Source of the DNA: Isoptericola sp. AK164
Lineage (GTDB): Bacteria; Actinomycetota; Actinomycetes; Actinomycetales; Cellulomonadaceae
Direction of reading: 5' to 3'
NCBI RefSeq assembly: GCF_029643425.1
Contig: NZ_CP119106.1
Location: 3,224,001 to 3,288,000, forward strand
Length of the DNA stretch: 64,000 nucleotides
The position numbers were made by a program, and so were the translations under genes. Below the pieces are notes generated by a model. It did no database searches and was not told where the DNA came from. It saw only the letters and a list, made by a program, of their open reading frames with translations. Shown in pieces: positions 36,871 to 43,838 of the stretch (position 1 is the first letter of the stretch; each line of letters starts with the position of its first letter).

Positions 36871-39213
36871 GTGCCCGCGACCCACGTCCTGGGTTCGCTG
36901 ACCCACGGCGCTCCCGGGGACCACACCGCGGACGAGGTGTTCGACCGCATCGTCCGGATCGCCCGCCGTACGCTCGACGTGCCGGCGGCGTGCTTCATCG
37001 TGCTCGGAGACGGCCCCGTGCAGCACCTCCCGGGCGCCTCGGGGCTGCCCGACGACGTCCAGCGCAGCCGGGTCTACGAGCTCGACCGTCCGGCCACGGG
37101 CATCGTCGCCGAGAGCCGGACGCCGCTCATCGTCCCGGACGTCGCCGCGGAACCGCTGGTCGCGGGCCGCGGCCTCATCGCCGAGATGGGCGTGCGCGCC
37201 ATCGCCGGCTACCCGGTCGAGGACGGCCGCGGCGAGGTGGTCGGGGCGCTGTGGGCGCTGTGCGACGACCCGCGCGACTGGACCGACGCCGACCTGGCCA
37301 CGCTGTCCGACCTGGCCGCCGCCTGCACCGGCGAGCTGCGGCTGCGCGCCGAGCGGGAACGCGCCCGGCGCGCCGAGCAGGTCGCCTTCCGCGCCCACCA
37401 GCGTGCCCAGTTCCTGCTCGGGCTGTCCGAACGGTTCGCCGGCGTCACCACCATCGAGGAGGTCGAGGAGACCATCGCCCAGGTGGTCGGCACCGGGATG
37501 GGGGCCCGCTGGTGCTCCCTGGCCCTGGTCGACGCCGACCGCCGCCACCTGCGCTACGTCACCGTCGGGCACCAGGAGCCGGGCTTCCCCGACGAGATGC
37601 GCAGCCTGCGCCTCGACGCCCCCCGGCCGGACGCCGCCGTCGTGCGCGAGCACCGCACCCGGTTCTACCGCGACCACTCCGAGATGATCGCCGCGTACCC
37701 GGCGATGGCCGGCCTCGGCCTGACGTCGACGGGAGCCCGCTCGTTCCTGCCGGTGATCGCCGACGACGACGTGATCGGCGTCGTGGTCTGCGTCTGGGAC
37801 GAGGCCCGCGACCACGACGCCGGCACCGCCGCCCTGGAGACGACCGTCACGCGGTACGTGGCGATGGCGCTGGAACGCGTCGCGCTGCTCGAGGCGCGCC
37901 GGCGCGTCGCCACCACCCTGCAGGAGTCGCTGCTGACCGACCCGCCCGACGTCGCTCACCTCGACATCTCCACGACGTACGCCCCGGCCGCGCGCACCGA
38001 CCAGGTCGGCGGGGACTGGTACGACGCGGTCGTCCGCGAGGAGGGCACCGCGATCCTGACGATCGGGGACGTCGCGGGGCACGACGTCAACGCGGCCGCC
38101 CAGATGGGCCAGCTGCGCTCGATGCTGCGCGTGCTGGCCTGGAGCCACGACGAGGGCCCGGCACAGCTGCTGTCCCGGCTCGACCGGGCGGACGCCCAGC
38201 TCGGGCTGCACGCCCTGGCGACCGCCGTCGTCGTCCGGCTGGACCACGACGCCGAGCCGCAGGGCGACAGCGGGCCCGACGGCACCCCGGAACGCGGCTA
38301 CACGCTGACCTGGTCCGACGCCGGCCACCCGCCGCCGCTGGTGCTGCGCCGCGACGGCACGGTCGAGCAGCTCGCGGCGCGTCCGGACATGCTGCTGGGC
38401 ATCGACCCGAGCACGGTCCGGCACGACCACGTCGACCGTCTGCTGCCCGGCGACACCCTCGTGCTGTACACCGACGGCCTGGTCGAGCGGCGCGGCGTCC
38501 AGGTGAACGACCGGATCGCCGAGCTCGAGCAGGCGCTCGCCGACGTGCACGGCGAGGCCACCGCCGCCCTGCCCCGCGCGCTCGTGCGCCGGCTGGTCGG
38601 CCGCTCGCAGCGCGACGACGTGGCGGTCCTCGTCGCGCGGGCCCGCGTGCCCGCGCCGTCCGGTCCGCCGTCCGAGGACGGCCCCGCCACGGCCGAGCGC
38701 AAGGTCGCGCACGAGGACCTCAGCGACCTCGGGCCCGCTCGCCGCTGGGTCGACGACGTGCTCGAGTCCTGCAGCGTCGACCCCGAGCACCGGCGCACGG
38801 CGATGCTGCTGTCCAGCGAGATCCTCACCAACGCGCTGGAGCACGGGGCGGGGCCGATCGTGGCGACCGTCGAGGTCGACGCCCACCGGTTGCGCGTCGG
38901 GGTCCGGGACGGCTGCACCCGCGCACCCGTGCTGCGTGCCCCCGAGCCGCAGGACCTGTCCGGACGCGGCGTGCAGTTCCTCGAGCGCCTGGCCTCCCGC
39001 TGGGGCGTGGAGCAGCACCTGGCCGGGGACGCGGTCGGCCGGCACGTCGCCCAGGGCGCGGGCAAGACGGTCTGGTTCGAGATCGACCGGTCGGCGCGCC
39101 CCCTGACCGGCGTCGTGCCCGTCGTGCGCCGCACCTCGCCCACCAGCTCGATCCCGCTGGTCGAACGGGTGCTGCCGTGGACGCGCGCGGAGGCCCGCCG
39201 CCGGCGCACCTGA
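36871..39213 (+). CDS. GAF-GAF-PP2C phosphatase with HATPase domain (RsbU/RsbW-type regulator)
   Basis: 780 residues. Two GAF domains (about 15-165 and 185-340) precede a SpoIIE/PP2C phosphatase (about 355-590) with VGGDWYDAV, IGDVAGHDV (metal-binding Asp), WSDAGHPPPL and LVLYTDGLVERR, and SQRDDVAVLV at its end. A HATPase_c anti-sigma kinase-like domain (about 610-735) has LLSSEILTNALEHG and VRDGC. The combination is typical of actinobacterial partner-switching regulators that control anti-sigma antagonists in response to stress or redox/light cues. The ECF sigma gene lies 43 bases downstream on the same strand. Confidence 0.92.
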   Translation: MPATHVLGSLTHGAPGDHTADEVFDRIVRIARRTLDVPAACFIVLGDGPVQHLPGASGLPDDVQRSRVYELDRPATGIVAESRTPLIVPDVAAEPLVAGRGLIAEMGVRAIAGYPVEDGRGEVVGALWALCDDPRDWTDADLATLSDLAAACTGELRLRAERERARRAEQVAFRAHQRAQFLLGLSERFAGVTTIEEVEETIAQVVGTGMGARWCSLALVDADRRHLRYVTVGHQEPGFPDEMRSLRLDAPRPDAAVVREHRTRFYRDHSEMIAAYPAMAGLGLTSTGARSFLPVIADDDVIGVVVCVWDEARDHDAGTAALETTVTRYVAMALERVALLEARRRVATTLQESLLTDPPDVAHLDISTTYAPAARTDQVGGDWYDAVVREEGTAILTIGDVAGHDVNAAAQMGQLRSMLRVLAWSHDEGPAQLLSRLDRADAQLGLHALATAVVVRLDHDAEPQGDSGPDGTPERGYTLTWSDAGHPPPLVLRRDGTVEQLAARPDMLLGIDPSTVRHDHVDRLLPGDTLVLYTDGLVERRGVQVNDRIAELEQALADVHGEATAALPRALVRRLVGRSQRDDVAVLVARARVPAPSGPPSEDGPATAERKVAHEDLSDLGPARRWVDDVLESCSVDPEHRRTAMLLSSEILTNALEHGAGPIVATVEVDAHRLRVGVRDGCTRAPVLRAPEPQDLSGRGVQFLERLASRWGVEQHLAGDAVGRHVAQGAGKTVWFEIDRSARPLTGVVPVVRRTSPTSSIPLVERVLPWTRAEARRRRT

Positions 39214-39243
39214 GTCCTCCGCGCGGGTGTCGGAGGGACCGCC

Positions 39244-39249
39244 TAGCGT
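39244..39249 (+). promoter_or_regulatory. -10 element TAGCGT of the sigma factor gene
   Basis: TAGCGT ends seven bases before ATG 39257; no ribosome-binding site is present, so leaderless translation is likely and the gene is transcribed separately from the upstream regulator. Confidence 0.5.
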
Positions 39250-39256
39250 GTGAGGC

Positions 39257-40258
39257 ATGACACAGACGGCCTCCCCGGACGCCGGCACCTCTCGCGACCT
39301 CGCCGCACGGCTCGAGGTCCACCGCCGTGAGCTGACCGGCTACTGCTACCGGCTGCTGGGCGGTGCCGCGGACGCCGACGACGCGGTGCAGGAGACGATG
39401 CTGCGGGCCTGGCGCGCGTACGACCGGTTCGAGGGGCGGTCCTCCCTGCGGTCCTGGCTGTACCGGATCGCGACCAACGTGTGCTTCGACGCGCTCGGGT
39501 CCGCCAGGCGGCGCGAGCGCCCCATGGGCATCGGCGGCCCGCAGCCGGCCGAGATCGAGTACCTGGGCGAGACCCTCACCGAGGAGCGCTGGGTCGAGCC
39601 CGTGCCGGACGACGCCGTGCTGCCCCGCGAGGGCGACCCGGCGGACATGGCCGTGGGCCGGGAGTCGGTCCGGCTCGCCTTCGTCGCAGCGCTGCAGCAC
39701 CTGCCGCCGCGGCAGCGTGCGGTGCTGGTGCTGCGGGAGGTGCTGCGCTGGTCGGCCGCCGAGACGGCCTCGCTGCTCGACACGACCGTGGCCTCGGTGA
39801 ACAGCGCGCTGCAGCGGGCCCGCGCGACCCTCGGGTCGAAGAACCTCTCCCGGGACGCCGACCGCTGGGGCGAGGTCGACGAGGCACTGCTCGAGCGGTA
39901 CCTCGACGCGTTCGAGCGGTACGACATGGACGCCCTGGTCGCGTTGCTGCACGACGACGCGGTGCTCAACATGCCGCCGTACACGCTGTGGGTGTCCGGT
40001 CCGGCGGAGGTCGTGCGCTGGATGGTCGGCCCGGGCCACGGGTGCCGCGGGTCGCGGTGCCTGCGCGTGCACGCCAACGGCTCGATGGCGTTCGGGCAGT
40101 ACCGGGCCGCGCCCGAGGGCGGCTGGACCCCGTGGGGGCTGGTCGTGCTCGAGGACGACGGCGCCGGCCGCATCACGGGGATCACCACGTTCCTCGACAC
40201 GGCCACCTGGTTCCCCCGGTTCGGGCTGCCGGACCGGCTGCCGGCCGAGCACGCGTAG
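39257..40258 (+). CDS. ECF sigma factor with SnoaL-like C-terminal domain (SigX5/TIGR02960-type)
   Basis: 333 residues. Region 2 is seen as YRLLGGAADADDAVQETMLRAWRAYDRFEGRSSLRSWLYRIATN (in outline), region 4 as LPPRQRAVLVLREVLRWSAAETASLLDTTVASVNSALQRAR. After about residue 205 a SnoaL-like domain follows (RYDMDALVALLHDDAVLNMPPY, WVSGPAEVVRWM), as in the ECF subgroup where the C-terminal domain replaces a separate anti-sigma. No anti-sigma gene adjoins it. Nearby GAF/PP2C regulator may or may not be functionally linked. Confidence 0.93.
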   Translation: MTQTASPDAGTSRDLAARLEVHRRELTGYCYRLLGGAADADDAVQETMLRAWRAYDRFEGRSSLRSWLYRIATNVCFDALGSARRRERPMGIGGPQPAEIEYLGETLTEERWVEPVPDDAVLPREGDPADMAVGRESVRLAFVAALQHLPPRQRAVLVLREVLRWSAAETASLLDTTVASVNSALQRARATLGSKNLSRDADRWGEVDEALLERYLDAFERYDMDALVALLHDDAVLNMPPYTLWVSGPAEVVRWMVGPGHGCRGSRCLRVHANGSMAFGQYRAAPEGGWTPWGLVVLEDDGAGRITGITTFLDTATWFPRFGLPDRLPAEHA

Positions 40259-40297
40259 CCACGGTCGGGTGGACCTCCGCCGGGTGGTCACCCGAGG

Positions 40298-40762
40298 ATG
40301 GGCACCGTGACCGCCGACCGCGCCCCGCACCGGGACCTCCGGCTCCTCGCCCTGGTGGCGGCCGGAGGTGCTGCCGGTTCGATGGCCCGCTACGGGGTCG
40401 GGCTGCTCCTCCCGCCGTCCTCGGGCGGCTGGCCGTGGGGCACCTTCGCGGTCAACGTCCTCGGCGCGTTCCTGCTCGGCTGGCTGCTCGAGGCGGTCGC
40501 CCGCCGAGGCCCGGAGACTCCGCGGCTGCGACGGGTCCGGCTGTTCGCGGGCACGGGTGTCCTGGGCGGCTTCACCACCTACTCCTCCCTGGCGTTGGAG
40601 ACCACCGGGCTCACCGGGGACGGCGCCTGGCTCGTCGCGGCCGGCTACGTCGGGGCCACGCTGGTCCTCGGCACCCTGGCGGCGCTGCTGGGCGCGCTCC
40701 TCGGCCTGCGGGGCCGACGCAGCACTCTCGGGCGCCTGCTGCACCCGGAGGAGGGCCGGTGA
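40298..40762 (+). CDS. crcB: Fluoride channel FluC (CrcB), subunit 1
   Basis: 154 residues, four membrane helices. FluC signatures: GGAAGSMARYGVG, WGTFAVNVLGAFLLGWL and GVLGGFTTYSSLALET (the fluoride-path Phe/Thr/Ser box). Expels fluoride, protecting the cell. ATG 40298 is chosen; GTG 40307 is an alternative. The stop overlaps the second subunit's GTG (GTGA). Actinobacteria and firmicutes frequently use such gene pairs to form heterodimers. Confidence 0.93.
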   Translation: MGTVTADRAPHRDLRLLALVAAGGAAGSMARYGVGLLLPPSSGGWPWGTFAVNVLGAFLLGWLLEAVARRGPETPRLRRVRLFAGTGVLGGFTTYSSLALETTGLTGDGAWLVAAGYVGATLVLGTLAALLGALLGLRGRRSTLGRLLHPEEGR

Positions 40763-41145
40763 GCGGGCTGCTGGGGGCGCTGCTCGTGGGGCTCGGCGGC
40801 GGGCTCGGTGCGGCGGCCCGCTTCTGGCTCGCGGACACGATCAAGGCGCGACGCCCGGACGGATTCCCGTGGGGGACCTGGCTCGTCAACGCGCTCGGGT
40901 CGTTCCTCATCGGCCTGGCGGCGGGATGGCTGGCCCTCGGCACGGCGGGGCCCGCCTGGGAGCTCTTCCTCGTCGTCGGGGTGTGCGGCGGCCTCACCAC
41001 GTTCTCGACGTCGATCCTGGAGACCGCGGCGATGCTGCGCACAGGCCGCCCCGCCCGGGCCGTGCTGCACGCGCTGAGCACGCTGGCGGTCTCGGTGCTC
41101 GCCGTCGTCGCCGGGCTCGGGCTGGTGGCGGCGCTGCTCGGCTGA
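40759..41145 (+). CDS. crcB: Fluoride channel FluC (CrcB), subunit 2
   Basis: 128 residues, four membrane helices, second half of the fluoride channel pair: GGLGAAARFWLAD, WGTWLVNALGSFLIGLA, GVCGGLTTFSTSILETA. The Phe/Thr/Ser box is canonical here, while subunit 1 has TTYSS. GTG 40759 overlaps the upstream stop by four bases, implying co-translation of equal amounts. Confidence 0.93.
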   Translation: MSGLLGALLVGLGGGLGAAARFWLADTIKARRPDGFPWGTWLVNALGSFLIGLAAGWLALGTAGPAWELFLVVGVCGGLTTFSTSILETAAMLRTGRPARAVLHALSTLAVSVLAVVAGLGLVAALLG

Positions 41146-41197
41146 GGGCCCGCGTGCGGGTGGCGCGCCCCGGGTGCCGGCACGACCGGCGAGGTGG

Positions 41198-41203
41198 AAG
41201 GCT
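41198..41203 (+). promoter_or_regulatory. -10-like element AAGGCT of the exonuclease gene
   Basis: AAGGCT (one base off TAGGCT) ends six bases before ATG 41210, the same spacing as the other leaderless starts. Confidence 0.4.
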
Positions 41204-41209
41204 GGCCCC

Positions 41210-42211
41210 ATGCGCCTCCTGCTGCTCGACACCGCGTCGCTGTACTTCCGCGCCTACTTCGGGATGCCGGACTCGCTGCGCTCCCCCGACGGCCGACCCG
41301 TCAACGCCGTGCGCGGCCTGCTCGACATGATCGCGTTCCTCGTCGCCGAGCACCGGCCCGACCGCCTGGTGGCCTGCTGGGACGACGACTGGCGCCCGGC
41401 GTTCCGCGTCGAGGCGATCGGCACGTACAAGGAGCACCGGGTCGCCGAGCTGCGCGCCGACGGACCCGACGTCGAGGAGATGCCCGAGGACCTGCGCGCC
41501 CAGATCCCGGTGATCGTCGACGTGCTCGCCGCGCTGGGCATCGCCCGCGTCGGATCGCCCGGCTTCGAGGCCGACGACGTGATCGGCACGCTCGTCGCCC
41601 GGGAGCTCGCCGGCCGGGGTTCCGGCGCTCCGGGGGACGACGGCGGCACCCCGGCCGACGGCGGCACCCCGGACGCGCACGCTCGCTCCGGCCCGGACGT
41701 CGGCATCGTCACCGGCGACCGCGACCTGTTCCAGCTCGTCGACGACGACGCCGGGATCGCCGTCCTCTACCCGGCCCGCGGCGTGCGGGACCCGGACGTC
41801 GTGGACCAGGCACGGCTCGCCGAGAAGTACGGCGTGCCGACCGGCACGGCCTACGCCGAGATGGCGGTCCTGCGCGGCGACCCGTCCGACGGACTCCCCG
41901 GCGTGGCCGGCATCGGGGAGAAGACCGCGGCCAAGCTGCTGGCCGCGTTCGGGACCCTGGACCGTGTGCTTGAGGCGGCGGCCACCGGGGAGAAGGGCGT
42001 CACGCCGTCGCAGCGCACCCGGATCGCCGCCGCGGCGGACTACCTCGCCGTGGCCCCCGGCGTCGTCCGCGTGGCCGACGACGCCCCGCTGGAACCGTTC
42101 GACGACACCCTGCCCGACGCTCCTGCCGACCCCGAGGCTCTGGACGCGCTGGCCGCCCGGTGGGGCCTCACCTCGAGCGTGCACCGGGTGGTGAGCGCCC
42201 TGCAGGCGTGA
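41210..42211 (+). CDS. Stand-alone 5'-3' exonuclease (FEN/PolA N-domain-like)
   Basis: 333 residues matching the 5' nuclease domain of DNA polymerase I as a separate protein. Metal-ligand and helical-arch features: LLLDTASLYFRAYF, VACWDDDWRPAFR, GFEADDVIGTLV, VGIVTGDRDLFQLV, and the helix-3-turn-helix GVAGIGEKTAAKLL. It would remove 5' flaps or RNA primers during replication/repair. An insertion rich in Gly/Asp (about 140-160) is likely a loop. Leaderless-type start at ATG 41210. Confidence 0.93.
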   Translation: MRLLLLDTASLYFRAYFGMPDSLRSPDGRPVNAVRGLLDMIAFLVAEHRPDRLVACWDDDWRPAFRVEAIGTYKEHRVAELRADGPDVEEMPEDLRAQIPVIVDVLAALGIARVGSPGFEADDVIGTLVARELAGRGSGAPGDDGGTPADGGTPDAHARSGPDVGIVTGDRDLFQLVDDDAGIAVLYPARGVRDPDVVDQARLAEKYGVPTGTAYAEMAVLRGDPSDGLPGVAGIGEKTAAKLLAAFGTLDRVLEAAATGEKGVTPSQRTRIAAAADYLAVAPGVVRVADDAPLEPFDDTLPDAPADPEALDALAARWGLTSSVHRVVSALQA

Positions 42212-42255
42212 TGGTCTGTGGGGACCCACCACGCCGTCGGAACGGAGCCCCTGAG

Positions 42256-43020
42256 ATGCCCCCTGTGGAGAAGCTGCCCGAGGGGGCGCCCGGCTGGATG
42301 GACCTGGCCGCCACCGACCTCGACGCCGCGGTCGCCTTCTACACCGCGCTGTTCGACTGGGAGCACCGGGATCTCGGTGAGCACTTCCGGCACTACGGGC
42401 AGTTCACGCACCGCGGCGCGCCCGTTGCGGGCATCGTGCCGCTGCAGGGCGACGAGCAGACGCCGGGCTGGCACGTCTACCTGTGGACGACGGACGCCGA
42501 GGCCGTCGCCGGTCGGATCGGCTCCCACGGCGGCACGGTCGACGTCCCGCCGCAGGACGTGCCCGGGATGGGCCGCTACCTGTTCGCCACCGACCCCGTC
42601 GGCGGGCAGATCGGCTGCTGGCAGGCCACCGGGCACCCGGGTTTCGTCCGGCTGGCCGAAGCCGGTGCGCCGTGCTGGTTCGAGCTGTGGACGACCGACT
42701 ACGACACGGCGCTGCCGTTCTACCGCGACGCGCTCGGCTGGGACGTCCACGAGATGCCCGGCGGGGACGACTTCCGCTACGCCACGCACGGCGCCGAGGA
42801 CGCGGCGACCGCGGGACTCTTCGACGCCGCCGCCGTGCTCGGCGAGCACGGCCGCCCGACCTGGATGGTCTACCTCGGTGCGGCGGACGTCGACGCCGCG
42901 GCCGCGCGGGCGGTCGACCTCGGCGGGACCGTGGCCGACGCCCCGGCCGAGACGCCGTACGGACGGATGGTCGACGTCGCGGACCCGAACGGTGCGCCCC
43001 TGCGGATCATCGCCGCCTGA
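42256..43020 (+). CDS. VOC-superfamily protein with two glyoxalase-like domains (Cfp32-like)
   Basis: 254 residues in two tandem VOC half-domains: MDLAATDLDAAVAFYTALFDW... YLWTTDAEAVAG and WFELWTTDYDTALPFYRDALGW... VDAAAARAVDLGG. The layout resembles mycobacterial CFP32-type glyoxalase/bleomycin-resistance proteins, whose substrates are largely unknown. Metal ligands of true glyoxalases are not obvious. ATG 42256 follows GGAG with an 8-base spacing. Convergent with cutC. Confidence 0.88.
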   Translation: MPPVEKLPEGAPGWMDLAATDLDAAVAFYTALFDWEHRDLGEHFRHYGQFTHRGAPVAGIVPLQGDEQTPGWHVYLWTTDAEAVAGRIGSHGGTVDVPPQDVPGMGRYLFATDPVGGQIGCWQATGHPGFVRLAEAGAPCWFELWTTDYDTALPFYRDALGWDVHEMPGGDDFRYATHGAEDAATAGLFDAAAVLGEHGRPTWMVYLGAADVDAAAARAVDLGGTVADAPAETPYGRMVDVADPNGAPLRIIAA

Positions 43021-43038
43021 CCCGCCCCGGAGCCCGGG

Positions 43039-43836
43039 TCATCGCGCGACGCTCAGGGCGGCGGCTGCTGCGGCGGCCACGACCGGGTCGGTGACCTCGT
43101 AGCCGCTGCCTCCCCCGCCGCCGGGCCCGCCGTCGTCGGTCACGACGCGCTTGGCGGACAGGTGCACGGCGTCCACACCGGCCTCGACGAGCACGGGGAC
43201 GTCAGTGACCCGCACGCAGCCGCCGGCCATGACCTGGACGGCACCGTCGAGGACGTCCCGGCTGTGGACGGCGCAGGCCCGCAGCCGGTCGACCCCGTCG
43301 GCGCAGCGGGGCGCCCCGCCGGAGGTGAGGACCCGGGTCACGCCGAGCCCGGCCAGCGCGTCCAGGGCGGCCGTCGGTGCGGCGAGCTGGTCGAACGCGC
43401 GGTGGAACGTCACCTCGGTGCCCTCGGCCGCCGCCACCAGCTCGCGCAGCGCGACCGTGTCCACGGTGCCGTCCGCGCTCAGCGCGCCGACGACCACGCC
43501 GTCCGCTCCGGCAGACACCGCAGCGGCGACCTCGCGCACCTGCACGTCCAGCTCGCCGTCGACGAGGACGAACCCGCCGGGTCGCGGCCGCACCAGCACG
43601 TGCACCTCGACCGCGGTGGCCCGCTCCACGGCCGCGGCCAGCAGCCCGGGACCCGGCGTCATCCCGCCCGTCGCGCCCAGGGCGGCGCACAGCTCCACCC
43701 GACGGGCACCGACCGACGCCGCGACCTCGACACCGGCGACGTCCTGGACCGCCAGCTCGAGGGCCGGCGCCGCGGACACGCCGGGACCGGCTCCCGCGGG
43801 CGCCGCAGCACCCGCGGGAGCCCCGCCGTCGGACAC
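43039..43836 (-). CDS. cutC: CutC-family protein (copper homeostasis)
   Basis: 265 residues, a TIM-barrel family member. Signature blocks: VGARRVELCAALGATGGMTPG, VLVRPRPGGFV, AGADGVVVGALSADGTVD, TFHRAFDQ, VLTSGGAPRCADGVDRL and AVQVMAGGCVR. CutC has been linked to copper tolerance, though its biochemical role is debated. The N-terminus (to about residue 25) is Ala/Gly/Pro-rich and probably disordered. GTG 43836 starts two bases after the ppc stop (43839), so the two are cotranscribed. Confidence 0.9.
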   Translation of the reverse strand: MSDGGAPAGAAAPAGAGPGVSAAPALELAVQDVAGVEVAASVGARRVELCAALGATGGMTPGPGLLAAAVERATAVEVHVLVRPRPGGFVLVDGELDVQVREVAAAVSAGADGVVVGALSADGTVDTVALRELVAAAEGTEVTFHRAFDQLAAPTAALDALAGLGVTRVLTSGGAPRCADGVDRLRACAVHSRDVLDGAVQVMAGGCVRVTDVPVLVEAGVDAVHLSAKRVVTDDGGPGGGGGSGYEVTDPVVAAAAAAALSVAR

Positions 43837-43838
43837 CG

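Noticed and set aside
35989-39288. A 1099-residue leftward open frame
   Set aside because: Antisense to the GAF/PP2C regulator, whose motifs are intact; shadow frame.
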